The notes under the pieces were generated by a model. The model was not told the DNA's origin. It made no database searches and worked only from the letters and a program-made list of their open reading frames with translations. This document shows, in pieces, positions 44,324 to 52,752 of a DNA stretch of 64,000 nucleotides (position 1 is the first letter of the stretch; the number at the start of each line of letters is the position of its first letter). The DNA comes from Candidatus Kuenenia stuttgartensis. Lineage in GTDB: Bacteria; Pseudomonadota; Alphaproteobacteria; SMXS01. The DNA lies in the NCBI GenBank assembly GCA_943329845.2, contig CALQFM020000012.1:1-64000 (forward strand), in the 5' to 3' direction. A program made the position numbers and the translations under genes.

Positions 44324-46306
44324 ATGGACATTCGAGTCGATACGCAGCCTGAAGCTGACCTGCCCGCCGACGTGCTGGAGCGGGCGAATGCAGTCGCGGC
44401 GGCGCCGGTGAGCCTGGTCACCGGCATCGACGTGGCGCTGATCGCGGGCGAGGGTGCGCCGCTGACGGCCGGGGACGTGGTCTACTACGTCGAGCGGGCC
44501 GCCAACGGCTTCGCCGGGCAGATCCAGGCGGAGAAGGGCGCCGAACGGGTCGCCGCGCTGCGCGCCGAGTTGGCGCGCCGTGGCCTTGACGGCTTCGTTG
44601 TGCCGATGGCCGACGAGTACCAGAACGAATTCGTGCCGCGTCACGCCCAGCGGCTCGCCTGGCTCAGCGGCTTCCTGGGCTCGGCCGGGAGCATCATCGT
44701 GCTCGCCGACAAGGCGGCGGTATTCGTCGATGGCCGCTACACCCTCCAGGTGCGGGACCAGGTGGACCTCGAGGTATTCGAGACAAAGTCCTATCTCGAC
44801 GTGCCCAAGTGGGTCGGCGAGAACATGAAGGCCGGCCAGAAGCTGGGCTACGATCCTTGGCTGCATACCGAGACCGGCGTCAAGGCGCTGCTCGAGGCCT
44901 GCGAGAAGCCCGGGGCCGAGTTGGTCGCCGTCGACGGCAATCCCATCGACGCGGTCTGGACCGAACAGCCGCCGCGCCCGCTGGCGCGCATCGTGCCGCA
45001 CGACCTGCGTTATACCGGCGAGCCTGCCGCCGACAAGCGGGCGCGCATGGCCGAGGCGGTCAAGAACGCGGGCGCCAGCGCCCTCGCCCTGTCGGCCACC
45101 GATTCCATCGCCTGGCTGCTGAATATCCGCGGCGCCGATGTGGCGCGCACGCCGCTCGCGCTGTCCTACGCGCTGCTGCACGACGATGCGTCGGTCGATC
45201 TGTTCGTCGACGAACGCAAGGTTGACGCGGCCCTGCGCACCCATCTGGGCAACCAGGTGCGGGTCGAGCCGGAAGCCGCGTTGGCGATGGCGCTCGCCGG
45301 CTTCAAGGACAAGTCGGTGATGGTTGATCCGGCGTCCGCGCCGGCCTGGATCGTCGAACGCCTGCAACAGGGCGGCGCGACGATCGTACGCAAGACCGAT
45401 CCGATCCAGAAGGCCAAGGCGCTCAAGAATCCGACCGAGCTGAACGGTACCCGCGCTGCCCACAAGCGAGACGGCGTCGCCCTTGCCAAGTTCTTTTGCT
45501 GGCTGGCCGCGAACGCGCCGAAGGGCACGGTGGACGAGCTGTCGGCGGTGGCGCAGCTGCAGGCGTTCCGCCAGCAGGGCGACCTGTTCCGCGATCTCAG
45601 TTTCGACACCATCTCGGGCGCCGGTCCCAACGGCGCGATCGTGCATTATCGGTCCACCGACAAGACCAATCGCACCCTCGGGCTCGGCGAACTCTACCTC
45701 GTGGATTCAGGCGCCCAGTACCTGGATGGCACCACGGATGTTACCCGTGCCATTGCCATCGGCACGCCGTCGGCCGAACATCGCGACCGGTTCACCCGGG
45801 TGCTGCGCGGCCATATCGCGTTGGCCATGGCGCGCTTCCCGAAGGGCACGACCGGCCACCAGCTCGACGTGCTCGCGCGCATGCCGCTGTGGCAGGGCGG
45901 GTTCAACTTCAACCATGGCACGGGCCACGGAGTCGGGTCCTATCTGGGCGTCCATGAAGGGCCTCACAGTATTTCGCCGCGCGCCACCGGCATCGCGCTG
46001 GAGCCGGGCATGATCGTGTCGAACGAGCCTGGTTACTACAAGGAAGGCGCCTACGGCATCCGCATGGAGAACCTGGTCGCCGTGGTGCCGTCGGAGCCGG
46101 GCGAGGACGATTCGCCGTTCTACGAGCTGGAGACGCTGACGCTCGCGCCCATCGACCGGTCGCTGATCGACCCGGCGATGATGACGGGGCCCGAGCTCGA
46201 CTGGCTGAACACCTATCACCGCCGCGTGCGCGACGAGATCGGGCCCAGGCTGGACGACCAGACCCGCGCATGGCTTGAAACCGCCACCGCGCCGATCACG
46301 GCGTAG
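44324..46306 (+). CDS. Aminopeptidase P family protein (M24) with unusual N-terminal extension
   Basis: 660 residues. From about residue 72 on it is a full Xaa-Pro aminopeptidase: ALRAELARRGLDGFVVPMAD, then the creatinase N-domains. The catalytic domain has VDSGAQYLDGTTDVTRA, GTGHGVGSYLGVHEGPHS, VSNEPGYY and GIRMENL, giving the metal ligands Asp, Asp, His, Glu, Glu. Two metals cut the first residue from X-Pro peptides. Family members are usually close to 600 residues; the first 70 (MDIRVDTQPEADLPADVLER and on) are not part of the fold I know. The start may lie further downstream, but no better ribosome-binding site is obvious. It overlaps the next gene by 11 bases at convergent ends. Confidence 0.88.
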   Translation: MDIRVDTQPEADLPADVLERANAVAAAPVSLVTGIDVALIAGEGAPLTAGDVVYYVERAANGFAGQIQAEKGAERVAALRAELARRGLDGFVVPMADEYQNEFVPRHAQRLAWLSGFLGSAGSIIVLADKAAVFVDGRYTLQVRDQVDLEVFETKSYLDVPKWVGENMKAGQKLGYDPWLHTETGVKALLEACEKPGAELVAVDGNPIDAVWTEQPPRPLARIVPHDLRYTGEPAADKRARMAEAVKNAGASALALSATDSIAWLLNIRGADVARTPLALSYALLHDDASVDLFVDERKVDAALRTHLGNQVRVEPEAALAMALAGFKDKSVMVDPASAPAWIVERLQQGGATIVRKTDPIQKAKALKNPTELNGTRAAHKRDGVALAKFFCWLAANAPKGTVDELSAVAQLQAFRQQGDLFRDLSFDTISGAGPNGAIVHYRSTDKTNRTLGLGELYLVDSGAQYLDGTTDVTRAIAIGTPSAEHRDRFTRVLRGHIALAMARFPKGTTGHQLDVLARMPLWQGGFNFNHGTGHGVGSYLGVHEGPHSISPRATGIALEPGMIVSNEPGYYKEGAYGIRMENLVAVVPSEPGEDDSPFYELETLTLAPIDRSLIDPAMMTGPELDWLNTYHRRVRDEIGPRLDDQTRAWLETATAPITA

Positions 46307-47048
46307 CGGCCGCCAGCTTCCTGCCTTTCACCACCATCGCCACCGCGATCGCCAGGCCCAGCGCCGCGGCGCCCGCGAGGAACGGCATGGTCGTCCGCCA
46401 CGGCCACAGCACGTCCAGATAGGCGGTCATCAGACCCAGCCACAGGAACGCCAGCCCCCAGCCCAAGATGGCGCCGGCGTGCAGGACCAGCCCAAGGCGG
46501 ACGATCCAGAGCGCCGCCAGGCAGAACACCACGCGGTAGAGCGCCGCCAGCGCGCCCCATGGCAGCAGCGCCGTCATCGCAAGCAGCTGCAACACGATCA
46601 GGGCGACGAACAGGCCCAGGCCCAGGTTGGTGAAGCCGGGCATGCCGGCCAGCGCCTCGCCGTCCTTCGACCGGCCGGACCGCAGCAGCAGCATGCTGGC
46701 CAGCACCACGATGGCACCCGGCAGCATGCCGAACCACCTGCCGCCAGCCGGATAGGCCCTGGATGCCTGTTCCAGGACATAGGCATCCGACGCGATGTAG
46801 ACGGCGGCGAGCCCGGCCACAATGGCGTAGGTCTTGCCCGTCCGGGCGAACAGGCGGCTGCCGCGCCGCCTGCCCATCCGTCCAAGAACCTCGTACACGA
46901 GCGTCGCACCAACCAGATAGATGCCCATCAGTGCGCACACATTCGGATAGGAGGTTCGCCATGCGTGCCAGGCAGCAAGTGCCAGCAGCGGCGCGAAGAT
47001 CAGGTGCGCCGCGAACTGGGCGCCGCTGAAGCCCCGCGCGCCCCTCAT
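46296..47048 (-). CDS. Multi-pass membrane protein, unknown function
   Basis: 250 residues with about seven or eight hydrophobic helices (AHLIFAPLLALAAWHAW, ALMGIYLVGATLVYEVL, GLFVALIVLQLLAMTALLPW and others) and few charges. I do not recognise a family. It is the last gene of a small minus-strand unit whose upstream neighbour overlaps its start by ATGA. It may be a channel, a sensor or simply an unannotated membrane protein. The name is only descriptive. Confidence 0.7.
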   Translation of the reverse strand: MRGARGFSGAQFAAHLIFAPLLALAAWHAWRTSYPNVCALMGIYLVGATLVYEVLGRMGRRRGSRLFARTGKTYAIVAGLAAVYIASDAYVLEQASRAYPAGGRWFGMLPGAIVVLASMLLLRSGRSKDGEALAGMPGFTNLGLGLFVALIVLQLLAMTALLPWGALAALYRVVFCLAALWIVRLGLVLHAGAILGWGLAFLWLGLMTAYLDVLWPWRTTMPFLAGAAALGLAIAVAMVVKGRKLAAATP

Positions 47049-47800
47049 CGCAGCATTACCAGTGCATTGATCGGGGCGTTCGAGTAGCGCAGGCCGGGAT
47101 CGTAGGAGAACGCTGCTTCGTAGACGGTGCCGTCATCAAGCGTGGCGCGGATCAGGTAGGGCTTGCCTTCGTTGATCAGCGGCGCCTCATGCGGATAAAG
47201 CGCGGCGTTGCCGTAAACCGGTGCGGACCATATTTCGATGGGCTTGCCGGTCGCCAGGTCCATCAGGCTCACGCGGGCCGACCCGTCGGCCCGCGACGGC
47301 CAAAGGAACAGCGGCTCGGATGCGTTGACGGCTACGGCCTGCTGCGCCGCCGCACGGCGGCCGGGCAGAATCTGCTCGAGCGGCTGGCAGGAGAGAACCC
47401 GGCTGGCCGACGCGGGCGCACCGCTCACCCGCGGACCGGCCGGCGTCACCGTCACGACGCCGCCCGTGATGCTTTCTTCACGGCAGGGCGACAGCCAGGT
47501 CAGGGTAATGTCGCCCTGGGAGCCCAGGTCGATGCGCGTGCCCGCCACGACGTAGCCATAGAGCACGGCAGCCGGGTCACCCACATTGCGCAGCGCGCTG
47601 ACCCATGCGACGGGTCGGTTGGGATATGCCCGTTCCGCCGGCCTGGCGACGGCCGCGGCGGCCGCTGGCATCGACGTATCCGGCTCGTCGGCGAACAGGC
47701 CCAGCACGCCTCGCGCGTGCGCACCAGCCGCCGGCGACAGGCAAAGGCCCGCCGTCACCGCCATGCGCATGAGCTGCCCCCGGAGCCTCGTGCGCGCCAT
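47045..47800 (-). CDS. Predicted secreted protein, unknown function
   Basis: 251 residues from ATG 47800; ATG 47770 has a better ribosome-binding site and the same mature protein. A signal peptide ends near PAAGAHA. The mature part is beta-rich with an internal pair of Cys (WLSPCREE and VLSCQPL), likely a disulfide, and repeats of small and aromatic residues. It is coupled to the neighbours (ATGA with the membrane protein, TGATCATG with the small gene upstream). No family recognised. Confidence 0.65.
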   Translation of the reverse strand: MARTRLRGQLMRMAVTAGLCLSPAAGAHARGVLGLFADEPDTSMPAAAAAVARPAERAYPNRPVAWVSALRNVGDPAAVLYGYVVAGTRIDLGSQGDITLTWLSPCREESITGGVVTVTPAGPRVSGAPASASRVLSCQPLEQILPGRRAAAQQAVAVNASEPLFLWPSRADGSARVSLMDLATGKPIEIWSAPVYGNAALYPHEAPLINEGKPYLIRATLDDGTVYEAAFSYDPGLRYSNAPINALVMLR

Positions 47801-47802
47801 GA

Positions 47803-48063
47803 TCACTGACGGGAGATGGTGACCGACTCGTAGGGCTCGCCCAGCTTCATCAGGTCGTCGCTTGTGTAGCATTCGGCCTTCATGCTTTCCCCCTCCGCCA
47901 GCCCCTTGCGGACACTCTCGATGAAATCCTTGTTGCCGATGGCGGCCTCGCAGGGCCGGGCGGCATCGATATGCGCCTCCCGCTGGAATGCGCCGTATTC
48001 GCTGACGGTGTAGCTGACCAAGTTTCCGTTCAGCAGGTAGAACAGGACGATGAGTGTTTTCAT
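47803..48063 (-). CDS. Small predicted secreted protein (86 aa)
   Basis: 86 residues. A short hydrophobic start (MKTLIVLFYLLNGNLVSYTV) looks like a weak signal or anchor. The rest has two Cys (ARPCEAAIG and KAECYTSDD). It is the first gene of a three-gene minus unit and is coupled to the next. It is not one I recognise. Reading frame, overlaps and codon use look real. Confidence 0.6.
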   Translation of the reverse strand: MKTLIVLFYLLNGNLVSYTVSEYGAFQREAHIDAARPCEAAIGNKDFIESVRKGLAEGESMKAECYTSDDLMKLGEPYESVTISRQ

Positions 48064-48107
48064 GACGCGGGATTATGCAGCCCGGAGAGGCTTGATGCCA
48101 GCGGCCT

Positions 48108-48278
48108 TCAAGCGCCCTTGGCTGCGTCGCGGCGGCCCGGAAGCTGGGCCAGCACGGCGCGCTTCTCCTCGTCGCTGTAGCTCGACCAGCCGCCGATCTC
48201 GCGGATGGTGCGGAAGCATCCGAGGCAGTGGCGGTCGCCGATGCGGCACACGCCGATACAGGGGGATTCGATGGACAT
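48108..48278 (-). CDS. DUF1289 small cysteine-rich protein
   Basis: 56 residues from ATG 48278. SIESPCIGVCRIGDRHCLGC and FRTIREIGGW carry the four Cys pattern of the DUF1289 proteins, thought to bind iron-sulfur or zinc; role unknown. GGGG-rich bases precede the ATG weakly. It stands alone. Confidence 0.88.
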   Translation of the reverse strand: MSIESPCIGVCRIGDRHCLGCFRTIREIGGWSSYSDEEKRAVLAQLPGRRDAAKGA

Positions 48279-48472
48279 TGCTGCTCGCTCAGGTTGGCTG
48301 TCACTTACCCACACGCGCGCGCCAAAGCAAGCCGGATGCCGAGTCGATGCCTACCAGCCACACTCCGGCCGGCAGCGGCAAATCAGAAAAAGCATATAGT
48401 CTCCCGCCAATTGACCTATTATGGCCGGGATTGTTCATTTGAGGTTTAGGTCGGGGCAGGTACAATCGCTGC

Positions 48473-48775
48473 ATGCGATGGACGACGATCATACTGGGGG
48501 CTTCACTGCTGGCGGGCGGCGCCGGTCAGGCTCTGGCCTATAGCGAACAGGAAAACGCCCGTGACGCCTATCAGCGCGGCGAGATCATGTCTCTAGAAGA
48601 CATCAGGCGCAATGTGCAGCGTGATTTCGACGGTCAGATCATCGGCACCCAGCTGAAGTCCAACAACGCCGACTATGTCTATAAATTCCGTGTGTTGTCG
48701 CCTGACGGCAACATGATGACCATCGACGTGGATGCGAGAACCTCGCGGGTGATCGACGTCAGGGGCCGGCGCTAG
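48473..48775 (+). CDS. PepSY-domain periplasmic protein
   Basis: 100 residues. A signal peptide ends near GQALA. The rest is one PepSY-like domain (SLEDIRRNVQRDFDGQIIGT, YVYKFRVLSPDGNMMTIDVD, TSRVIDVRGRR). PepSY domains often inhibit peptidases or sense signals next to two-component systems. The stop overlaps the response regulator start (TAGTG), so it is made with it. Confidence 0.88.
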   Translation: MRWTTIILGASLLAGGAGQALAYSEQENARDAYQRGEIMSLEDIRRNVQRDFDGQIIGTQLKSNNADYVYKFRVLSPDGNMMTIDVDARTSRVIDVRGRR

Positions 48776-49446
48776 TGCGCGCCCTGGTGGTCGAGGACGA
48801 TCCCGACCTGATCCGTCAGCTCTCGGAAACCCTGCGCACCGAAGGCTATGCCGTCGACCAGGCGACCGACGGCGAGGAAGCCATGTATCTGGGCGAGGTC
48901 GAACCCTATGACGTGGTCGTGCTCGACCTTGGCCTGCCGGTCATGGACGGTGTTTCGGTGCTCAAGTCGTGGCGCGCCAAGGGCCGCACCATGCCCGTGC
49001 TGATCCTGACCGCGCGCGGTCAATGGAGCGAGAAGGTCTCGGGCTTCGACGCCGGCGCCGACGACTACCTGACCAAGCCTTTCCAGATGGAGGAACTGCT
49101 GGCGCGCATCCGGGCGCTGATCCGTCGGGCGGCGGGACACGCGTCCCCGGTCATGCGCTGCGGACCGGTCGAGGTCGACACCAACAGCGCGACAGTGACG
49201 GTGAACGGCGAGTCCATCAAGCTGACCGGGCACGAGTACAAGCTGCTGTCCTACATGATCCACCACATGAACAAGATCGTGTCCCGCACCGAGCTGACCG
49301 AACACATCTACGACCAGGATTTCGACCGTGATTCCAACACCATCGAGGTCTTTGTCGGCCGGCTGCGCAAGAAGCTGGGCGTCGATGTGATCAAGACCGT
49401 GCGGGGCCTGGGCTACCGCATGGAGCCGGACGGTGAGGCGTCCTAG
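48775..49446 (+). CDS. OmpR-family response regulator
   Basis: 223 residues from a GTG start. Receiver: VVEDDPDLI acidic pair, phospho-acceptor in VVLDLGLP, and DDYLTKPF Lys. The C-terminal winged helix (TGHEYKLLSYMIHHMNKIVS, NTIEVFVGRLRKKLG, IKTVRGLGYRMEP) is the OmpR/PhoB type. It should bind DNA when phosphorylated by the next gene product. The domain arrangement matches PhoP-like regulators. The kinase start overlaps its end. Confidence 0.94.
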   Translation: MRALVVEDDPDLIRQLSETLRTEGYAVDQATDGEEAMYLGEVEPYDVVVLDLGLPVMDGVSVLKSWRAKGRTMPVLILTARGQWSEKVSGFDAGADDYLTKPFQMEELLARIRALIRRAAGHASPVMRCGPVEVDTNSATVTVNGESIKLTGHEYKLLSYMIHHMNKIVSRTELTEHIYDQDFDRDSNTIEVFVGRLRKKLGVDVIKTVRGLGYRMEPDGEAS

Positions 49447-50788
49447 CTCCCTAACCCTTCGTCTCATCCTCGGCGCCGGCCTGTGGACCCTGTTCGCGCT
49501 GATCATCGTCGGCGTGGTGCTGTCTTTCCTGTTCCGGCAATCCGTCGAGCGCAGCTTCGATGCCCGGCTCAACGTGCTGCTGGAAAGCCTGATCGTCTCG
49601 GCCGAGTACGACCGCAAGCAGGGCGTCTATCTCAGCGGCTCGTTGCCCGATCCGCGCTTCGAGCAGCCCTATTCCGGCTGGTACTGGCAGATCACGCCGC
49701 GCACGGGGCCGGTGATGATCTCGCGTTCGCTGTGGGATCGCGAGATGGCGCAGGATCTGACCCAGCCGGCGCCCCAGCCGCGCCAGTACTATGCCATTGG
49801 TCCCGATGACCAGGAGATCCGGGTCATCGAACGCGACATCATCTTCCCCGACGCCGATGCCAGCGTGCGCTTCGCCGTGGCGGCGGTCACCACCGAGAAC
49901 AAGCAGCAGGTCGCCCGTTTCGTCGGCGCCATCGTGATCGCACTGGGCCTGATGGGGCTCGGTCTGCTGGGTGCCGTCGTGATCCAGGTCCGCTACGGCC
50001 TCAGGCCGCTGCGCAGCCTGCGGCGCGAGCTCGAACGGGTGCGCTCGGGCACCGTCGACCAGCTCGAGGGCCAGTATCCCGCCGAGATCTCGCCCGTGGT
50101 CGGCGAGCTCAACCAGCTCATCGAGCACAACGCCGAGGTGCTGGCGCGCGCCCGCACCCATGTGGGCAACCTGGCCCACGCCCTGAAGACGCCGCTGTCG
50201 GTGCTGGTGAACGAGACCGACGCCGATTCCAGCGCGCTCAGCGTCTCGATCCGCCGGCAGCTCGAGGTCATGCGCCGTCTCGTCGACCACTATCTGGTGC
50301 GGGCCCGGACGGCGGCGGCCGGGCAGGTGATCGGTACAAGGACACCGGTCGCGCCCGCCATGCACAGCCTGAAGACGACACTGGAGAAGATCTACGCCAG
50401 CCGCGACCTTTCCATCGTCGTCGATGGCGGCGAGAAGCTCAGCTTTCGGGGCGAGCGGCAGGATTTCGACGAGATGCTGGGCAATCTGATGGACAACGCC
50501 TGCAAATGGGCGCGGTCGGTTGTCCACGTGACCAGCGAGCGGCGCGACAACCAGCTGGTCTTCCTGGTGGAGGACGACGGACCCGGCATCGGCGACGCGC
50601 AGCGCGAGGCCGTGTTCAGCCGCGGCCAGCGGCTCGACGAGGCGACGCCGGGCAGCGGCCTGGGCCTCAGCATCGTCCGGGACATCTCCGGCCTCTATGG
50701 CGGCGGCATCGCCCTCGACCGTTCGGAGCTCGGCGGCCTCAAGGCTGTGCTGACCCTGCCGGCGGCCGCGGACTCCGGCACCGCCTGA
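49433..50788 (+). CDS. Sensor histidine kinase (PhoQ-like)
   Basis: 451 residues from GTG 49433, in the end of the regulator gene. TM1 is about residues 9-30; a periplasmic domain runs to about 155; TM2 is VGAIVIALGLMGLGLLGAVV. Then come a HAMP-like linker (LRRELERVRSG), HisKA with NLAHALKTPLSVLVNE, and HATPase parts (NLMDNACKWA, EDDGPGIGD, GSGLGLSIV). With the PepSY protein and regulator it forms one operon. The signal is unknown. Confidence 0.93.
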   Translation: MRRPSSLTLRLILGAGLWTLFALIIVGVVLSFLFRQSVERSFDARLNVLLESLIVSAEYDRKQGVYLSGSLPDPRFEQPYSGWYWQITPRTGPVMISRSLWDREMAQDLTQPAPQPRQYYAIGPDDQEIRVIERDIIFPDADASVRFAVAAVTTENKQQVARFVGAIVIALGLMGLGLLGAVVIQVRYGLRPLRSLRRELERVRSGTVDQLEGQYPAEISPVVGELNQLIEHNAEVLARARTHVGNLAHALKTPLSVLVNETDADSSALSVSIRRQLEVMRRLVDHYLVRARTAAAGQVIGTRTPVAPAMHSLKTTLEKIYASRDLSIVVDGGEKLSFRGERQDFDEMLGNLMDNACKWARSVVHVTSERRDNQLVFLVEDDGPGIGDAQREAVFSRGQRLDEATPGSGLGLSIVRDISGLYGGGIALDRSELGGLKAVLTLPAAADSGTA

Positions 50789-50901
50789 TTCCGGAACATC
50801 GCGCCGCCCCATTCGTTCAGGGACTGTTCAGCTAATCGGCTCCATTCTTGCTTCAACGGGGCCGACGGGACTCCTGACGGTTCAAAACGAGGTTCAAAAT
50901 T

Positions 50902-51375
50902 GTGAAGAAAGTACTTGCTGTCATGCTTTGCGCGGGTCTGCTTGCAGCGTGTGAAAGCGACGGCTACGGCAACGACAATCAGGTTGCGGGCACCATCATC
51001 GGCGCCGGCCTGGGCGTGGCGCTCGGCTCCGCGGTGCATGGCGACGGCGGCGCGGCCATGGTGATGGGCGGCCTGCTCGGCGGCGCCATCGGCAACAGCA
51101 TCGGCAGCCGCATGGACGAGCAGGATCGCAGGCGGCACGAGCAGGCCTATTACGAGGCCATGAACAACAACCGCGACTACGACACCGCCGGGTGGTACGA
51201 CGCCGAAACCGGCGCGCGCGGGTCGGTCACGCCGCGACGCACTTACGAGGATCGCCGCGGATACCAGTGCCGCGAATACCAGCAGGAAATCTGGATCGGC
51301 GGCCGCCGCGAGGAAGGCTACGGCACCGCGTGCCGCATGCCCGACGGCAGCTGGAAGATCATGAACAATTCATAG
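50902..51375 (+). CDS. Glycine-zipper outer-membrane lipoprotein (17-kDa antigen-like)
   Basis: 157 residues from a GTG start. The lipobox LLAAC ends the signal, so the mature protein starts at Cys 16. A glycine zipper (AGTIIGAGLGVALGSAV, GGLLGGAIGNSIGSRM) follows, then DEQDRRRHEQAYYEAM. The C-terminal part (EYQQEIWIGGRREEGYGTAC) is the surface-antigen domain found in RT0821/rickettsial 17-kDa type proteins. It is probably in the outer membrane. A hairpin follows. Confidence 0.88.
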   Translation: MKKVLAVMLCAGLLAACESDGYGNDNQVAGTIIGAGLGVALGSAVHGDGGAAMVMGGLLGGAIGNSIGSRMDEQDRRRHEQAYYEAMNNNRDYDTAGWYDAETGARGSVTPRRTYEDRRGYQCREYQQEIWIGGRREEGYGTACRMPDGSWKIMNNS

Positions 51376-51430
51376 GGATATCCGCCGGACCTTCGTGTCC
51401 TCGTCAGACTGATTTCCGGCGGATCAAAGT

Positions 51431-51463
51431 GAGGCGCGGCTGATATCCCCCCAGCCGCGCCTC
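51431..51463 (+). terminator. Hairpin terminator after lipoprotein gene
   Basis: GAGGCGCGGCTG pairs with CAGCCGCGCCTC (12 bp) across a nine-base loop, followed by ATTCATTTTA. It is the likely end of the lipoprotein mRNA. Confidence 0.65.
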
Positions 51464-51543
51464 ATTCATTTTACCTTGTTGAGTTTTGACCGGCCTGAGG
51501 TGGATACTGGCCGCCATCGCAACTGGATCGAAGGGAGGATGTC

Positions 51544-51846
51544 ATGATCGCCAGCGTATTCGCTGACGTCTCCCGTTTGACCGATGTCTGTCGGCGTCGC
51601 AATATCATACGGCTTGCGTTGTTCGGCTCTACCTTGCGGGGAATGGCTCGCCCCGATAGCGATATCGATCTGCTCGTTGAGTTCGAGCCCGGTAAGGAAC
51701 CGGGTTTGCTGCGCCTCGCGTCTATCGAAGCGGAACTATCCGCGCTCGCAGGTGGTCGGCGAGTTGATCTCAGGACAGCCCAGGACCTGAGCCGTCACTT
51801 CCGTGACGACGTGATCCGCACCGCGCAAGTGCAGTATGCGGCCTGA
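51544..51846 (+). CDS. mntA: MntA-like nucleotidyltransferase antitoxin
   Basis: 100 residues. The minimal nucleotidyltransferase motif is [22 protein letters not shown]-x10-DxD. In HepT/MntA modules such proteins add AMP to the Tyr of the HEPN toxin and block it. The next gene is HepT-like and overlaps by 11 bases, so this is a complete pair. AAGGGAGG precedes the ATG. Confidence 0.9.
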   Translation: MIASVFADVSRLTDVCRRRNIIRLALFGSTLRGMARPDSDIDLLVEFEPGKEPGLLRLASIEAELSALAGGRRVDLRTAQDLSRHFRDDVIRTAQVQYAA

Positions 51847-52174
51847 CGACGTCATCCGAATTCGACATATGATCGAGGCAGCCGAAGCTGTATCGAATTT
51901 CATCTCGGGGCGCAGGCGTACGGCGCTTGATGATGATCGAATGCTGCTGTTTGCGCTGACCAGGGCCATCGAAATCATCGGCGAAGCGGCATCGAAGGTT
52001 TCTCCAGAAACTCGATCGACAACTCCTTCGGTCCCGTGGGCCGAAATCATCGCAATGCGCAATCGCCTAGTTCACGCGTACTTCGATATCGATCGAGACA
52101 TTCTCTGGAAAACGGCGGAACAGGAAATCCCCGAACTTCTTGGGGTGCTGCGGACACTTTCGCCTGGCGCATAG
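51836..52174 (+). CDS. hepT: HepT-like HEPN ribonuclease toxin
   Basis: 112 residues. The HEPN/DUF86 motif [13 protein letters not shown] has Arg-x4-His-x-Tyr. Arg and His should form the ribonuclease active site, and Tyr the target for modification by Mnt[21 protein letters not shown] fills the helical bundle. It overlaps the antitoxin gene. It would cut RNA when free. The stop is three bases from the convergent small gene. Confidence 0.9.
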   Translation: MRPDDVIRIRHMIEAAEAVSNFISGRRRTALDDDRMLLFALTRAIEIIGEAASKVSPETRSTTPSVPWAEIIAMRNRLVHAYFDIDRDILWKTAEQEIPELLGVLRTLSPGA

Positions 52175-52177
52175 ATA

Positions 52178-52384
52178 TCACGCCTCGAACTCCCCCTCCG
52201 GCGCGCGGCGCTTGAACTTGATCGTCACCAGCCAGCTGTCCTTGCCGAACTGTCCGGAAACGTCCTCGGCCTCGCTGCTGGTCAGGTCGGCGCCTTTCGG
52301 CAGGGCTTCGGCGGCGATGTCGATGGCGCTTTGCGCGTCCGACGCGCTGACGATCGATTCGAAGGTGCCGCGCAGCCGCGACAT
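52178..52384 (-). CDS. Small conserved protein, unknown function (68 aa)
   Basis: 68 residues, MSRLRGTFESIVSASDAQSA start and an acidic end. It looks like a soluble alpha-beta protein, with the blocks AIDIAAEALPKGADLTSSEA and SWLVTIKFKRRAPEGE. It is coupled to the DUF423 gene (TGATG). I do not recognise a named family. It ends three bases from hepT. Confidence 0.55.
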   Translation of the reverse strand: MSRLRGTFESIVSASDAQSAIDIAAEALPKGADLTSSEAEDVSGQFGKDSWLVTIKFKRRAPEGEFEA

Positions 52385-52752
52385 CAGGCGCGCCTTTTCC
52401 CGAGGAACACCGCGACCGCCAGCAGCAGCCAGCCCAGCATCAGCGCCATGCCGCCCGTCGGCGCCATGAAGCCGGGTGTCATGGTGCCGAACGCGCGCAG
52501 GTAGAGCGAGCCGCAGAACAGTACCGTGCCGAACAGAAACGCCATGCCGGCGCCGTGCGCGATTCCGGCGCGCGCGTGGCCGATGGACAGGCCGACGGCG
52601 ATCAACGCGAAGGCATGGTAGAAATGATACCGGCTCGCCGTCTCGAACAGCGAACGGGCGTGATCGTCCATGGGCACGGCGTGGCTGCCGGCTGCGCCGA
52701 GGGCGACGGCGGAGAGTGCCAGCACGGCACCGGTGGGAGTCCAGAGTTTCAT
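52384..52752 (-). CDS. DUF423 membrane protein
   Basis: 122 residues with four membrane helices. ALSAVALGAAGSHAV, SRYHFYHAFALIAVGL, GTVLFCGSLYLRAFG and PTGGMALMLGWLLLAVAVFL match the DUF423 family (YwdK/YgdD-like). Role unknown. It overlaps the luciferase-like gene by ATGA and the next small gene by TGATG, so these are one operon. Confidence 0.9.
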   Translation of the reverse strand: MKLWTPTGAVLALSAVALGAAGSHAVPMDDHARSLFETASRYHFYHAFALIAVGLSIGHARAGIAHGAGMAFLFGTVLFCGSLYLRAFGTMTPGFMAPTGGMALMLGWLLLAVAVFLGKRRA

